64,000 bases of DNA from CAZDAW01 sp964503685. GTDB lineage: Bacteria; Chloroflexota; Anaerolineae; Anaerolineales; Anaerolineaceae. The translations under genes were made by a program, and so were the position numbers. Location of the stretch: contig CAZDAW010000004.1 in NCBI GenBank assembly GCA_964503685.1, forward strand, positions 9,984-73,983, in the 5' to 3' direction. Position 1 is the stretch's first letter. Each line of letters begins with the position of its first letter. The notes under the pieces are model-generated. The model saw only the letters and a program-made list of their open reading frames with translations, searched no databases and was not told the origin of the DNA. Below, piece by piece: positions 10,701 to 20,306 of the stretch.

Positions 10701-13700
10701 GACGTATGTGCAGGAGAATATAGATAATACTAACGATTCATTTACGTTCACTGTTTCTGATGGGCGCGGTGGAACAATAGGAAACTCCGTTTACCGCATC
10801 CGCGGCACGGTTGTCACCAGCGTAAACGATTCAGGCGGCGGGAGTCTCCGTCAGGTCATCACCAACGCGCAGGCCGGCGACGAGATTACGTTCGAAATAG
10901 CCGATGAAAACCCAACCATTCTGCTGACATCCGGGCCCATCGTGCTGAACAAAGATCTGGTCATTACCGGCCCGGCAGAAATCAGCGGCAGCAACACAAC
11001 CCGTGTCTTTCAGGTGAATGCCGGGGTCACAGCCAGGATGAGCGATCTGACTATTGAGAATGGGGCAGCCGATCAGGGCGCCGGTCTATTGAACCAGGGT
11101 ACCCTGACGCTGACCTCTTCAGATATGAATACCAATCATTCGACCCAGACCGGCGGCGCCATTCTAAACAGCGGCGCCCTGACTTTGAACAAAGTCGGCT
11201 TCGCTTCCAATATCGCCGACCAATCGGGCGGAGCCATCAGCAACACCGGAGAATTGACAATTACAAATTCGACATTCGCAAACAACCGTGCAATTGCCGG
11301 TGTAGGCGGAGCAATTTATAACGAAGCCACCCTGACATTATCCAATGACACTTTTGTCGGTAATCAGGCTACCGCATCGTCAGGCGGCGCAATCCACAAC
11401 CAGAGCGGTATGCTGACCATCAACAGCATTACAGCCGCCAAAAACGCGGCTGCCAACGGCGGCGGCATTAAGATTGCCGGCGGAACAGCGATCATGAAGA
11501 ATTCACTGCTGTCAGCCAACACTGCCACAACCGGGCCCAACTGCGCCGGTCCTATCACCTCAAAAGATTACAACCTGATCAAGGACGTTGCCGGTTGCGT
11601 CCTCTCAGGAGACACCGCCAATAATATCGTTGGCATTGATCCATTATTGGCGGAAACGTTGGCGAACAACAACGGCGAGACGCAGACCCTGGCAATTCTC
11701 AACCGCAGCATTGCCTATGACGCCGGTTCATGTACAACAACTGACGGTGCTACACTGGCGGAGGATCAACGCGAGGTCGCCCGTCCGCAAGGGGATGGCT
11801 GCGATATCGGCGCATACGAATCTCAATCACTGGATGAATGGTACTTCGATGACCGCGACCCGGGGATTATCTATAATCAGGCTGCAAACTGGAAACAGAA
11901 CAGCCAGAGCGGAGCCTATGAGAACACAATCAGCGTGGGCAATAAAAGCGGCAGTACAGCCACCTTCCAATTCAGAGGCAGCCGATTATCTCTGCTCTTC
12001 TGGCAAGGCAGCGGTCTGGGAAAATTGGAAGTGAAAGTGGATGGGGTTGTCAGAGTTATTCTGCCTGAAAAAGGCCGTAAAGCGCAGCGCCGCTGGAATC
12101 TGACGGGGTTGGACCCCGGTATGCACACGCTCGTATTGCGCCAGATGGATAAAAAACCTGTCAATATTGACGCCATTATCACCCTGCGTCAGCCAATCAA
12201 TGCGAGGTCAGGACTATTGATTGAAGACAGCGAGATCAGTAAAATCGCCTATCACGGTTTCTGGCAGCAGGAAACCAGTCAGCCCGGCGCGTCAAACGGC
12301 ACCATCACGACCGCTTATGCCAAAGGCGATACAGCCAGCCTCAAGTTCAATGGCAACCGGATTACGGTCTATTATTGGAAGCGCGCCTCGCAGGGGACGC
12401 TGGATATCGGCATCGATGGGAAAACGAGAGCCTCCATCGTCCAGGGCGGACGGGGAACCCCGCAATACTGGAGCGCGTCCGGTTTGAGCGACGGTGAACA
12501 TACCATCACATTCACAAATGCTAAAAGCGGGCGGGTCAACCTGGATGCCCTGGTTATTTACGGCAACACACAACCGGCCGGCGCCGGCGTCATCGAAGAT
12601 AACGACCTGGAACACCTGGCTTACAACGGCGTATGGGCGACCGATACAAAACAGGCCGGCGCCACAAATGGCACAATCACAACCATGTCTAAAGTGGGCA
12701 GCTCGGTCTCGCTTACCTTCACCGGCGACCGTTTGACGTTGTGGTACTGGCAACGACGCGACTTTGGCTCGATGGACATTAAAATTGACGGGGTGACTGG
12801 CGGCAGCCGCCAAGCCCGCCTCGTGCAGCGCGGCGATCTGGGTCGCAGGCAATGGAACGCCTCGAATTTAGGGGACGGAACACATACCCTCACCCTTACT
12901 GACGCGAGCGGGACGGTCAACTTCGATGCAATTGAAATTTTCGGCAGTCCGGTTCCTGCAACAGTCAGCGGCCAGCCGGTTGAAAACCAGCAGGTCGATT
13001 ACCTCGCTTACGAGGGCAACTGGCAGATCAATTCACAGTTTGGAAGCGCTTCGGGTAGTTCTCTGGCAATCTCCAATAAAGCCGGAGATACGGCCACGCT
13101 CAAATTCACCGGCGACCGGATTACACTGTTCTATTGGTTGGGCAGCAAATATGGGAACATGAACGTTCAGATCAGTGGTTTGAATGGCGGCGACCGCCAG
13201 GCCACCCTGAATCTCAAAGGGAAATCCGCGTTAATGCAATGGAGTGCAACCGGGCTTGGCGCCGGTTCACACGTCCTGACAATATCCAATCCCAAAAACA
13301 CATCAATCAATATCGACTCAATATTGATCAGCAGCAGCCCTCTCTCCGGCGGCATCGATAGCGGCAAACCTACGATCGAGAATAACCAGACGCAATACAT
13401 GGCGTACGACGGTAACTGGCTGCCGGATGTTGCCGATTCGGGTTCATCAGAGAAAACGCTGGCAATATCAAACAAACGCGGCGACGTCGCTACGCTTCAA
13501 TTCACCGGCGATCGGATCACGATCCAATACTGGGAAGATAAAAACTACGGCACGATGGGCATCAAAGTCGATGGCGTGGATAACGGTCCGCGCCAGGCCA
13601 CGTTGAAGCTGAAGGGAAGCCGCTCGAAGCAGACCTGGGTGGCAGCCGAACTCGGAACCGGCACACATACCCTGACCCTGACGAATTTGAGCGGGGTGAT

Positions 13701-15978
13701 CAATTTCGACCGGCTCGTCATCGACCCCACACCTTTGCCTGGCATCCCTGGTGGAACCGTGGAAGACTCGCAAACGGATACCATTACATACCAGGGAAAC
13801 TGGCAAATGATGACCGACAGTCAGGCTTCAGGCGGAACAGAAACCAGTTCCCGCCTGATCGGCGACACGGCCACACTCAAATTCACCGGTGAGCGGTTAA
13901 CGCTCCAATATTTCACCGCCGCTAACAACGGCATTATGGGATTGCGGCTGGAAAACGTAAGCGGCGGAACCCGTCAGATTCAAATCGATCAGAAAGGCGC
14001 CCGTCAGCTTCGCCAGTGGAGCGCAAGCGGCCTGGGTTCAGGTCAACATAAACTTGTACTGACGCACATCAAAGGCTCGCGCATCAGCCTGGATTCCATC
14101 CTGATCGCCAACAGCGCATCAGGAGCATCTACCGGCGTCACTGAGAACGAAGATACAGGTAAATTCACTTACTCCGGTCACTGGCAGCCGCCAATCGATC
14201 TAAGCGGCGCATCAGGCGGCAAAATTACCCGGTCTCTGGCAAAGGGCGATACTGCTACGCTCAACTTCACCGGCGACCGCGTTACATTGCTGTATTGGCA
14301 GGGAAAGGAATACGGTAATCTGGGTGTTCAAGTCGGGCCATATCAGGTACAGATCGATCAGAAAGGGAAAGCCATTCAGCGTCAATGGAGCGCCTCCGGC
14401 CTCGGCTCTGGGGTGCATACCCTCACGCTGACCAACCTGTCTGGCGGATTGGTTAACTTCGACGCGGTGATCGTCGATAATGCGACAATTTCGGCCGCCT
14501 CAGGGAAACTGGAAAACAGCGACACTACCCGAATTGCTTTCACCGGCGCGTGGCAGAAACCCGCCGAGCAAGCCGGGGCGTCGGGCGGGACAATCACCGA
14601 ATCCATCACTCGCGGCGACCAGGCTGTCATCCGCTTTACCGGCGATCGCGTAACACTGTATTACTGGTCGGGTAAAGGTTTCGGTTCTCTGGACGTCAGC
14701 GTTGGCTCACATCAGGCGACGATCAATCAAAAAGGGTCTTCCATACAGCAGCAATGGAGCGCATCTGGTCTGGGAAGCGGAGAACATACCCTCACGTTGA
14801 CCAACACGAAAGGCGGCCCGGTTAACTTCGACGCCCTCGTCTTTGATAGCGCGCCCACAGCAGCAACCATCGGGACTCTGGAAAACAGTGAAACGGGCAT
14901 GATCGCTTTCAATGGCCTGTGGCAGCCGCCCAGCGCGCTCAGCGGCGCATCCGGTGGAACCATCACCCAATCTCTGGCTAAAGACGATCAGGCGATCATC
15001 CAATTTACCGGCGACCGGATCACACTGCTCTACTGGTATGGCGCCAAATACGGCACCCTGGACGTCCAGGTTGATTCACAATCGAGTCAAATCGTTCAAA
15101 AGGGACGGACAGCTCAAGGTCAATGGATGGCAGCCAATCTCGGCGCCGGAACGCATACGCTGAAGTTGACCAACCTCAAAGGCGGGCCGGTCAATTTTGA
15201 CGCCGTGATAATCAGCGGCGCACCGACGATCGCCGGATCCGGTACGATTGAAGATAATGACTTCGATAAGATGGCCTACTCTGGAAAATGGCAAAAGCCA
15301 GTCGCTTTTACCAACGCTTCAGGCGGTACGATTACCAACTCAAACGCCAGGGGCGACACAGCTACTTTACGTTTTAGCGGCGACCGCATCTCCATACTTT
15401 ACTGGCTTGGTTCCAGGAATGGAATCATGGATGTGATGATCCAAACCGGCGACGGGCAGACCCGCACCGCCACGTTCAACCAGCGAGGCGGACGCATTCT
15501 CAAACAGTGGTCGGCTTACGGCCTGGGATCTGGAACGCATACACTGACGCTGACCAACAAAAACGGCTTCCCGGTTAATCTGGACGCCATCATCATCCGC
15601 GATGCTGTTACGACCGCTGCTCCTGGCAAAGTCGAGAATGACGACCTGACGAAAGTTGCCTATGCCGGCGCGTGGGTTACGTCATCCATCAGCGGCACTT
15701 CGGGCGGGAACGTCGCCGTATCAAACGGCGTCAATGAAACTGCCTGCCTTACGTTCAACGGAAGCAAAATCACGTTGTACTACTGGATGAAGAAAGGCTA
15801 CGGGTCGATGCTCGTACAGATCGATGGCAACGCGGGTGTGACCATCAATGAAAGCGGAAAGTCGCTCATCCAAAAGTCCGCCGTTTTTGAAGGTCTCGGC
15901 TCCGGCGTCCACACAATCACCATCACCCATTCTCGCCGTGCGCCAATCAATATTGACGCATTTGAGATCACCCCTTAA
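7723..15978 (+). CDS. giant secreted lectin/cadherin-like/beta-helix exoprotein, paralogue with 11 C-terminal repeats
   Basis: A 2751-residue paralogue of the preceding giant protein, with the same domain order: signal peptide (MNRKTKSSLILIVIRCIG..., to about residue 37), C-type-lectin-like domain (about 170-362, again SGEPNN and WND), cadherin-like/tandem-95 repeats (about 380-1020), beta-helix / choice-of-anchor Q-like domain (about 1026-1366, closing DIGAYES), then eleven jelly-roll repeats of about 126 residues to the C-terminus, against three in its neighbour. Start chosen at 7723 because an in-frame ATG at 7678 lies inside the leader hairpin, whereas 7723 gives a clean signal peptide with GAGG upstream. 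Inferred function: Ca-dependent carbohydrate-binding adhesin or matrix protein. No sorting signal or membrane anchor is visible at the C-terminus. Confidence 0.87.
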   Translation: MNRKTKSSLILIVIRCIGLIIILPASLFAGPTTHVWAVDDIPPIVGTSSGTTTYIENAAASPVDPNITVTEDQFPGSDPTQTILPKGSVSITGGYHAGEDFLEYTTTNGITGTFNPANGVLSLSGNGTAAAYQAAFRAVKYYNTSDQPNTEPRTITFVVGVNSDYFSDTNHYYSFIESHRIQWSAARAQAAAMELYGMHGYLATITSQAEHDFIRSRLPATDIMGWIGSSDGEYNSATDTYEQWSTADCEGNWRWVTGPEGLKNSTSVCRGTPYWTGAATGSVVNPPTGTGYANWSSGEPNNSGNAPYGEDFGHVRSQTNSPNNQWNDLKNNNGDNYADDAACMASEYCPKGFMVEFGDMAGDTPPKLADKKTVTVVAVNDPPSDITLDNASVAWGQDPELGVVVGLFSTTDPDSGAFTYELVPNSNPAYSADNTRFQIDSDMLLTAEQFPATPPGYDYHITVRSTDDGNPAGYMDKHFIIHVIEPQGEPPVISGIPSDPQHINEDASFGPITINFSNDNGAVTTGKRSSNTTLVPLANITLNPDDGSLGDHTLTVTPSQNKFGSSRITIIARDSYYSIAKRLELVVDSVNDNPVISNIPDKATNEDTPLNNIPFSISDIESDAEDLIVTGTSSNQNLVPDANLVFGGVGTNRTLSITPVANQTGTSTITVRVTDPDGGFIEDAFEFNVVAVNDPARIAKVGDPITEAVGQQVVGNQMIDEDIPLALRVEDVDNTSLTFNIKSSDNQTLVPDANIVTGAASGAGTPNSPYTVPVTITPALNQFGSANITLEVTDGTNITTNTFKLTVNSVNDPPTISAISNQTVNEDATTPAIPFTISDVESDAGSLTLTAASSNQALVTNSNIILGGSGSDRTITITPLPNAPIPPASNQTTISITARDPNGGQTVQNFTLTVTEINDPPQLTTNKGNIIKSGETVTITNLLLKVDDIDDPAENIIFSLVAPAPQNGTLRNNGAPLGVGGTFTQADINNNLLTYVQENIDNTNDSFTFTVSDGRGGTIGNSVYRIRGTVVTSVNDSGGGSLRQVITNAQAGDEITFEIADENPTILLTSGPIVLNKDLVITGPAEISGSNTTRVFQVNAGVTARMSDLTIENGAADQGAGLLNQGTLTLTSSDMNTNHSTQTGGAILNSGALTLNKVGFASNIADQSGGAISNTGELTITNSTFANNRAIAGVGGAIYNEATLTLSNDTFVGNQATASSGGAIHNQSGMLTINSITAAKNAAANGGGIKIAGGTAIMKNSLLSANTATTGPNCAGPITSKDYNLIKDVAGCVLSGDTANNIVGIDPLLAETLANNNGETQTLAILNRSIAYDAGSCTTTDGATLAEDQREVARPQGDGCDIGAYESQSLDEWYFDDRDPGIIYNQAANWKQNSQSGAYENTISVGNKSGSTATFQFRGSRLSLLFWQGSGLGKLEVKVDGVVRVILPEKGRKAQRRWNLTGLDPGMHTLVLRQMDKKPVNIDAIITLRQPINARSGLLIEDSEISKIAYHGFWQQETSQPGASNGTITTAYAKGDTASLKFNGNRITVYYWKRASQGTLDIGIDGKTRASIVQGGRGTPQYWSASGLSDGEHTITFTNAKSGRVNLDALVIYGNTQPAGAGVIEDNDLEHLAYNGVWATDTKQAGATNGTITTMSKVGSSVSLTFTGDRLTLWYWQRRDFGSMDIKIDGVTGGSRQARLVQRGDLGRRQWNASNLGDGTHTLTLTDASGTVNFDAIEIFGSPVPATVSGQPVENQQVDYLAYEGNWQINSQFGSASGSSLAISNKAGDTATLKFTGDRITLFYWLGSKYGNMNVQISGLNGGDRQATLNLKGKSALMQWSATGLGAGSHVLTISNPKNTSINIDSILISSSPLSGGIDSGKPTIENNQTQYMAYDGNWLPDVADSGSSEKTLAISNKRGDVATLQFTGDRITIQYWEDKNYGTMGIKVDGVDNGPRQATLKLKGSRSKQTWVAAELGTGTHTLTLTNLSGVINFDRLVIDPTPLPGIPGGTVEDSQTDTITYQGNWQMMTDSQASGGTETSSRLIGDTATLKFTGERLTLQYFTAANNGIMGLRLENVSGGTRQIQIDQKGARQLRQWSASGLGSGQHKLVLTHIKGSRISLDSILIANSASGASTGVTENEDTGKFTYSGHWQPPIDLSGASGGKITRSLAKGDTATLNFTGDRVTLLYWQGKEYGNLGVQVGPYQVQIDQKGKAIQRQWSASGLGSGVHTLTLTNLSGGLVNFDAVIVDNATISAASGKLENSDTTRIAFTGAWQKPAEQAGASGGTITESITRGDQAVIRFTGDRVTLYYWSGKGFGSLDVSVGSHQATINQKGSSIQQQWSASGLGSGEHTLTLTNTKGGPVNFDALVFDSAPTAATIGTLENSETGMIAFNGLWQPPSALSGASGGTITQSLAKDDQAIIQFTGDRITLLYWYGAKYGTLDVQVDSQSSQIVQKGRTAQGQWMAANLGAGTHTLKLTNLKGGPVNFDAVIISGAPTIAGSGTIEDNDFDKMAYSGKWQKPVAFTNASGGTITNSNARGDTATLRFSGDRISILYWLGSRNGIMDVMIQTGDGQTRTATFNQRGGRILKQWSAYGLGSGTHTLTLTNKNGFPVNLDAIIIRDAVTTAAPGKVENDDLTKVAYAGAWVTSSISGTSGGNVAVSNGVNETACLTFNGSKITLYYWMKKGYGSMLVQIDGNAGVTINESGKSLIQKSAVFEGLGSGVHTITITHSRRAPINIDAFEITP
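11822..15975 (+). repeat. eleven coding jelly-roll repeats
   Basis: Eleven tandem units of about 126 codons. Each opens with a (V/I/L)E(N/D)xxxxxxAYxGxW motif, continues with SGASGGTIT.. and (A/T)xLxFTGDRxTLxYW, then GxMDVxVDG, and closes with (W)SAxGLGxGxHTLTLTNxxGxxVNFDAIxI. The pattern resembles the galactose-binding-like beta-sandwich modules found beside many polysaccharide-degrading enzymes. Units 7-9 (about 14130-15230) are the most alike in DNA and look like the most recent duplications. The shorter paralogue has three diverged copies at about 6400-7454. Confidence 0.82.
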
Positions 15979-15996
15979 AACACCCCTTTTTTAAGT

Positions 15997-16043
15997 TATA
16001 ATCTGAGCGTGACAACCAGCCCCGTTGATCTGGCGGGGCTGGT
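15997..16043 (+). promoter_or_regulatory. candidate promoter and 5' hairpin of the protease gene
   Basis: TATAAT at 15997-16002 would place the transcription start near 16009. A 10-bp perfect stem, ACCAGCCCCG (16015-16024) / CGGGGCTGGT (16034-16043), follows at once with no U-run. I read it as a stabilising 5' hairpin of the protease mRNA, or alternatively as a poor terminator of the upstream gene. The -35 element is weak (TTAAAA, 15975-15980). Confidence 0.4.
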
Positions 16044-16088
16044 ATACAATGTTGTTCAATGATGTTCTTTATACCAATGGAGGAAAAA

Positions 16089-19000
16089 ATGTTTTCGCAA
16101 AAACTGATGCTGAAGCAGCGTTGGTTATACAACCTGCTCGCATTACTCATCTGCGCCAGCCTCCTGTTGGGAACCACAGCCGCCAGTCCGGCAGCCGCTT
16201 TCCAGCAAGGCAAATCTCAGGCGCAAACGGAGGGCGATCCGCCCGAAGCCGAGTGGCTCAACTACCACCTGATCGTTGTCAAATTTAAAGACGACAGCCC
16301 GGTACGCATGAGCGAAGGCCGTCTGGCATCCCCAGACGGCGCCGACCTTTCTGCAGTCGAAAGCCTGCTGGAAGGCTTATCCATCCGGCCAATGTTCTCC
16401 CGTTCAACGGAGGAACTGGAGCAGGAAACTGCCAATCTTCGTTCAGCCGAAGGCGAGGTACTGCCCGATTTGAGCCAGTACTACCTGATCAATCTGAGTG
16501 AAGAAACCACCTTCGAACAGGCCAGCGCGTTGCTCGAATCGCTGCAAGGATTGGAGAACGTCGAAACGGCCTACATGGAACCAATTTACAAACTGGCTAC
16601 AGACAAAGACCCGGCGACGCCAGATATGTCTGCCGGGCAGGGCTATCGGGAAGATGCAGCCTCTAACGGCATTGACGCCGATTATGCGGCGACGATCCTG
16701 GGCGGGCGCGGTTATAACGTCCGCGTGACCGACATTGAACTGGGCTGGCAAATTGGGCACGAAGACCTCAATATCAAAAACAGCTCGCTGCTGGGAAGAA
16801 GCGAAAATACGTCACAACTCAGCGATATAGCCCACGGCACCAACGTACTGGGGGTCATCGCCGGGTTCAACAACGGTTACGGCGTCACCGGCATCGCCTC
16901 AGACGCCGAAATCAAACTGGTCTCCAATGGCTATGTTGTGATTGGAACTACCGAATACAACTATACCACCGCCGAGGCCATTGACCTGGCAGCGGCCAAC
17001 AGCCGGGCGGGTGACGTGATCGTCATTCCGTTGCAGGTTAAAGGCCCCAAAACCGGATTAACTTGCACCTGCGGCGACCCGGAGTGTTCAGATTTTGAAT
17101 TCATCCCGGTCGAATGGTTAGATGCCAACTACGACGCCATCAAGAGAGCCACAGCCAAAGGCGTCATCGTCGTCGAAGCAGCCGGCAATGGCTCGATGAA
17201 TCTGGGCGATACCGATATCTACGGCAATAAATTTATTCGTTCCTCCCGTAATTCCGGGGCGCTCATTGTCGGGGCCGGCGATTCAGCCACCCGCGCCCGT
17301 CGCTGCTCGAGCAACTACGGCGACCGGGTCGATCTGCAGGGCTGGGGCGACTCTATTGTCACCACCGGCGGCCTGTCGGACGGCAGTCAGGATACCGCCT
17401 TTGAAACCGCATCCGGCTTCGACAGCGGCGGCGACGCTGAACAGTTCTACACCAATACTTTCGGCGGCACATCCGGCGCCGCGGCCATTGTGGCCGGCGC
17501 AGTCGCCAGTTTGCAGGGCATAGCCCGCAAACAGGGCATTGCTCTGTCTCCTTCCCAGACGCGTGAAATGCTGATCAATACGGGCAGTTCACAAACAGGA
17601 TCGACCTCAGAGCATATCGGCCCCTTACCAGATCTGAAAGGGGCTATCGACACTTACCTCGTATCTGGGAGTTACACACCAGATGGAACAACCACCGATT
17701 CGCTGCGCCCGACCCTCAACTGGCCCAACGCCGTCGGGGCGACCAAATATTGGGTGCAAATTTCGACCGGCACCACTTTCACGGAACTGGTTTACGATGC
17801 AACCGTGACGCGTTCGGAATTCACCCCTTCCAAGAACCTGGCTAAAAACACGGTCTATTACTGGAAGGTCCGTCCATACAGCAACGGGAGTTGGGCAAAA
17901 TGGTCCAACACGTACCAATTCACAACACCCAACCCAACCGATAACCCGCCGGTTACAACCTTAACCTACCCGAAAGAAGGATTCCTCTTCACCAGTTGGA
18001 GCCCAACCTTCTACTGGAAAGATCTCTCCAGCCTATCGACGCCGCCCGACGGCTATCATATACAAATCTCAACAACCAATGACTTCGCAGCAGCAACCAC
18101 GATCGAAGCCTATCCGACCGACGCCAACTACACCGTGGCTGCGCCGTTGGATGGCAGCACACAGTATTACTGGCGCGTCCGCACTTACATCGGCGCGGCG
18201 CCCGACCAGATCTTCAGCGCCTGGACGCCCTGGCGGAGCTTCAAGACAGCCATTGCATCAACGTCGCTGGTATCTCCGGCAGATGGAGCGGATGTGGACA
18301 CCCTGCGTCCGACTTTCCAATGGAATCCGATCGCCAATGCCAAGGGCTATCAGTTACAAATTTCCACCAGCCTGAAGTTCAAAAGCAATGTGCAGAGCTA
18401 TACTCTCGGCGATACAACAACATCCTACCAGATCACCAAAGATCTATCGAAGAAAGCATCCACCGTATATTGGCGCGTGCGTGTGATCGGCAAATTCGGC
18501 AACAGCGGCTGGTCGCCCGTCTGGACAGTCCACCCCCCCATCCCGCCCAATGTACCGACCAACCTGAAACCCAAAACCAAGACCGTCAATAAGGACTTCT
18601 CGCCCGTCTTCACCTGGAGCGTCCCCAAGGGCGGCGCGGTGGGTTACCAGTTCGAAATCTCCAAAGACAGTGATTTCGACCCGGCTGACCTTTCCACCGA
18701 CACACAGGATGTAACCGATCCAACCTACACGGCCGCCGGCCGGGACCCTGACTCAGCGTTCTACTGGCAGGTGCGCGCCGTGAACGCATCGGGCGAATAC
18801 TGCAACTGGTCGAAGAATCAGATCATCTACACCGGGCCCCTGCTCAGTGTGACGTTGGATTCTCCATCGTCCGGCGATACGGTTGACAGCCGCCGCCCCA
18901 CTTTACAGTGGACGGACGCCACGCCTACCTTGACCGGAGCATACTGGCTGCAAATTTCGCGCAATGCGGCTTTCACGCGCATCTTTTACAGCAAAATCGT

Positions 19001-20132
19001 CAAAAACGCTTCACCGCATACCATTCTTAAATCGCTGCCGCTTAAAGGTACGTTCTACTGGCGGGCGGCAAACAAGGGTAAATACGGCTACAGCGCCTGG
19101 ACGGCCGGGGTGGACTTTATGACGCCAGACGAAGCGCCCTACGCGCCCAGTCTCGTTTCCCCTGCCAGCGGCGCAGTAATGATCAACTACACGCCTAAAC
19201 TTGTGTGGAATGCCCCCAGCCGCAAGCCCGTCCCGGATGGTTACCAGGTTCAAATCAGCAAAACGAACAAATTTGACTCGCCCGTCGTTGACGAGGCAGT
19301 GACGACGAAGTCCTACGTCGTTCCTTACAGTTCACTTGATGAAAGCGGTAAATATTACTGGCGGGTTGGCTCAGACCTGGGCGGCGTCCTTGCCTGGAGC
19401 AGTGTGAGGACGTTCTATACCCCCAGCACCGTCAAGGGTGTGGTCAGCGATGTTGAGAGCGGCAATCCTATTGTCGGCGCTCGGGTTTACATCGGCGACG
19501 GAACTCAATCCACAGTAACCAACGCCGCCGGCGAATTTACCTTCAACAGCCTGGTGCCGGGCGATTACACCTTCAAGGTTGATCACTCAGGTTACATCAT
19601 CCAAAAACACACACTGACCGTCGGCAAAGGGGCGAATGTCGATGAATTCAACTTCCCCCTGGTTGCCGAACAAGCCGACAAGATTCGCATTGTGCTCACC
19701 TGGGCAAAAGAGCCGGCCGATCTCGACGCTCATCTCTGGCTGCCCACAACAAACCAGACCCATATCCACAAGGATAATACGGGTGACCTGGCCAGCACGC
19801 CGCCAGACGCCGAACTTGAGGTTATGGACGAAGACGGTTACGGACCTGAGGTTATCACCATCAATCACAGCGCCACCAATCCACTCTACCCAGGCACTTA
19901 CCTGTTCGCGGTGAAACTCAACGGTTACCCCGATATGTTCCCGTTATCCGACGCCAGAGTGGCTGTTTACGATGGCAATACCCTCAAGAAAGAGTACCAT
20001 ATTCCACTGACTGGCAGCGCCCGCTGGTGGAAAGTATTCTCCCTGAAAGTTTCCGGTAGTTCATACACCATCATAGATCATAACGAACTGGTAACGAGTT
20101 CGCCGGCCCCTTATGCAGATCCAACGCCGTAA
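16089..20132 (+). CDS. secreted subtilisin-like (S8) serine protease, multidomain
   Basis: A 1347-residue secreted endopeptidase. Start at 16089 fits SD GGAGG and a signal peptide ending near SPAAA. An inhibitor-like propeptide region follows (about 55-190), then the S8 domain: catalytic Asp215 in VTDIELGW, His249 in IAHGTNVLGVIAG, oxyanion Asn in VVEAAGNG, and Ser462 in GGTSGAAA. After residue about 530 come five to six fibronectin-III-like repeats (each with LRPTLxW and YYWRVR-type strands), a carboxypeptidase-regulatory-like beta-sandwich (about 1115-1185, GVVSDVESGNPIVGARV), and a C-terminal YfaP/DUF2135-like domain (LTWAKEPADLDAHLW). Likely role: extracellular protein degradation or processing of surface proteins, possibly including the two giant neighbours (inference from position only). 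No C-terminal anchor is visible. Confidence 0.92.
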   Translation: MFSQKLMLKQRWLYNLLALLICASLLLGTTAASPAAAFQQGKSQAQTEGDPPEAEWLNYHLIVVKFKDDSPVRMSEGRLASPDGADLSAVESLLEGLSIRPMFSRSTEELEQETANLRSAEGEVLPDLSQYYLINLSEETTFEQASALLESLQGLENVETAYMEPIYKLATDKDPATPDMSAGQGYREDAASNGIDADYAATILGGRGYNVRVTDIELGWQIGHEDLNIKNSSLLGRSENTSQLSDIAHGTNVLGVIAGFNNGYGVTGIASDAEIKLVSNGYVVIGTTEYNYTTAEAIDLAAANSRAGDVIVIPLQVKGPKTGLTCTCGDPECSDFEFIPVEWLDANYDAIKRATAKGVIVVEAAGNGSMNLGDTDIYGNKFIRSSRNSGALIVGAGDSATRARRCSSNYGDRVDLQGWGDSIVTTGGLSDGSQDTAFETASGFDSGGDAEQFYTNTFGGTSGAAAIVAGAVASLQGIARKQGIALSPSQTREMLINTGSSQTGSTSEHIGPLPDLKGAIDTYLVSGSYTPDGTTTDSLRPTLNWPNAVGATKYWVQISTGTTFTELVYDATVTRSEFTPSKNLAKNTVYYWKVRPYSNGSWAKWSNTYQFTTPNPTDNPPVTTLTYPKEGFLFTSWSPTFYWKDLSSLSTPPDGYHIQISTTNDFAAATTIEAYPTDANYTVAAPLDGSTQYYWRVRTYIGAAPDQIFSAWTPWRSFKTAIASTSLVSPADGADVDTLRPTFQWNPIANAKGYQLQISTSLKFKSNVQSYTLGDTTTSYQITKDLSKKASTVYWRVRVIGKFGNSGWSPVWTVHPPIPPNVPTNLKPKTKTVNKDFSPVFTWSVPKGGAVGYQFEISKDSDFDPADLSTDTQDVTDPTYTAAGRDPDSAFYWQVRAVNASGEYCNWSKNQIIYTGPLLSVTLDSPSSGDTVDSRRPTLQWTDATPTLTGAYWLQISRNAAFTRIFYSKIVKNASPHTILKSLPLKGTFYWRAANKGKYGYSAWTAGVDFMTPDEAPYAPSLVSPASGAVMINYTPKLVWNAPSRKPVPDGYQVQISKTNKFDSPVVDEAVTTKSYVVPYSSLDESGKYYWRVGSDLGGVLAWSSVRTFYTPSTVKGVVSDVESGNPIVGARVYIGDGTQSTVTNAAGEFTFNSLVPGDYTFKVDHSGYIIQKHTLTVGKGANVDEFNFPLVAEQADKIRIVLTWAKEPADLDAHLWLPTTNQTHIHKDNTGDLASTPPDAELEVMDEDGYGPEVITINHSATNPLYPGTYLFAVKLNGYPDMFPLSDARVAVYDGNTLKKEYHIPLTGSARWWKVFSLKVSGSSYTIIDHNELVTSSPAPYADPTP

Positions 20133-20155
20133 ACCGGCTGCCATATCATAACAAT

Positions 20156-20194
20156 AACGATCCCCCTTCTCTTTGTTAATGAAGGGGGATCGTT
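20156..20194 (+). terminator. intergenic hairpin terminator
   Basis: A 14-bp perfect inverted repeat, AACGATCCCCCTTC / GAAGGGGGATCGTT, with an 11-base loop just after the protease gene. The U-run is poor (GATTAAC), but stem strength and position support transcription termination between the protease and the hydrogenase operon. Confidence 0.65.
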
Positions 20195-20306
20195 GATTAA
20201 CGCAACTTTCCGATAATTTTTACGCCAAAGATTTGAATCTGGTTTATAATGAACCATCACGGTCTTTGACTGGATTATCATAATACACCAGAGCAGGGAG
20301 GTAGGC

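Noticed and set aside
11822..15975. Repeat array as a CRISPR or noncoding satellite
   Set aside because: Units are about 378 bases, in frame, diverged at synonymous positions, and encode one continuous protein.
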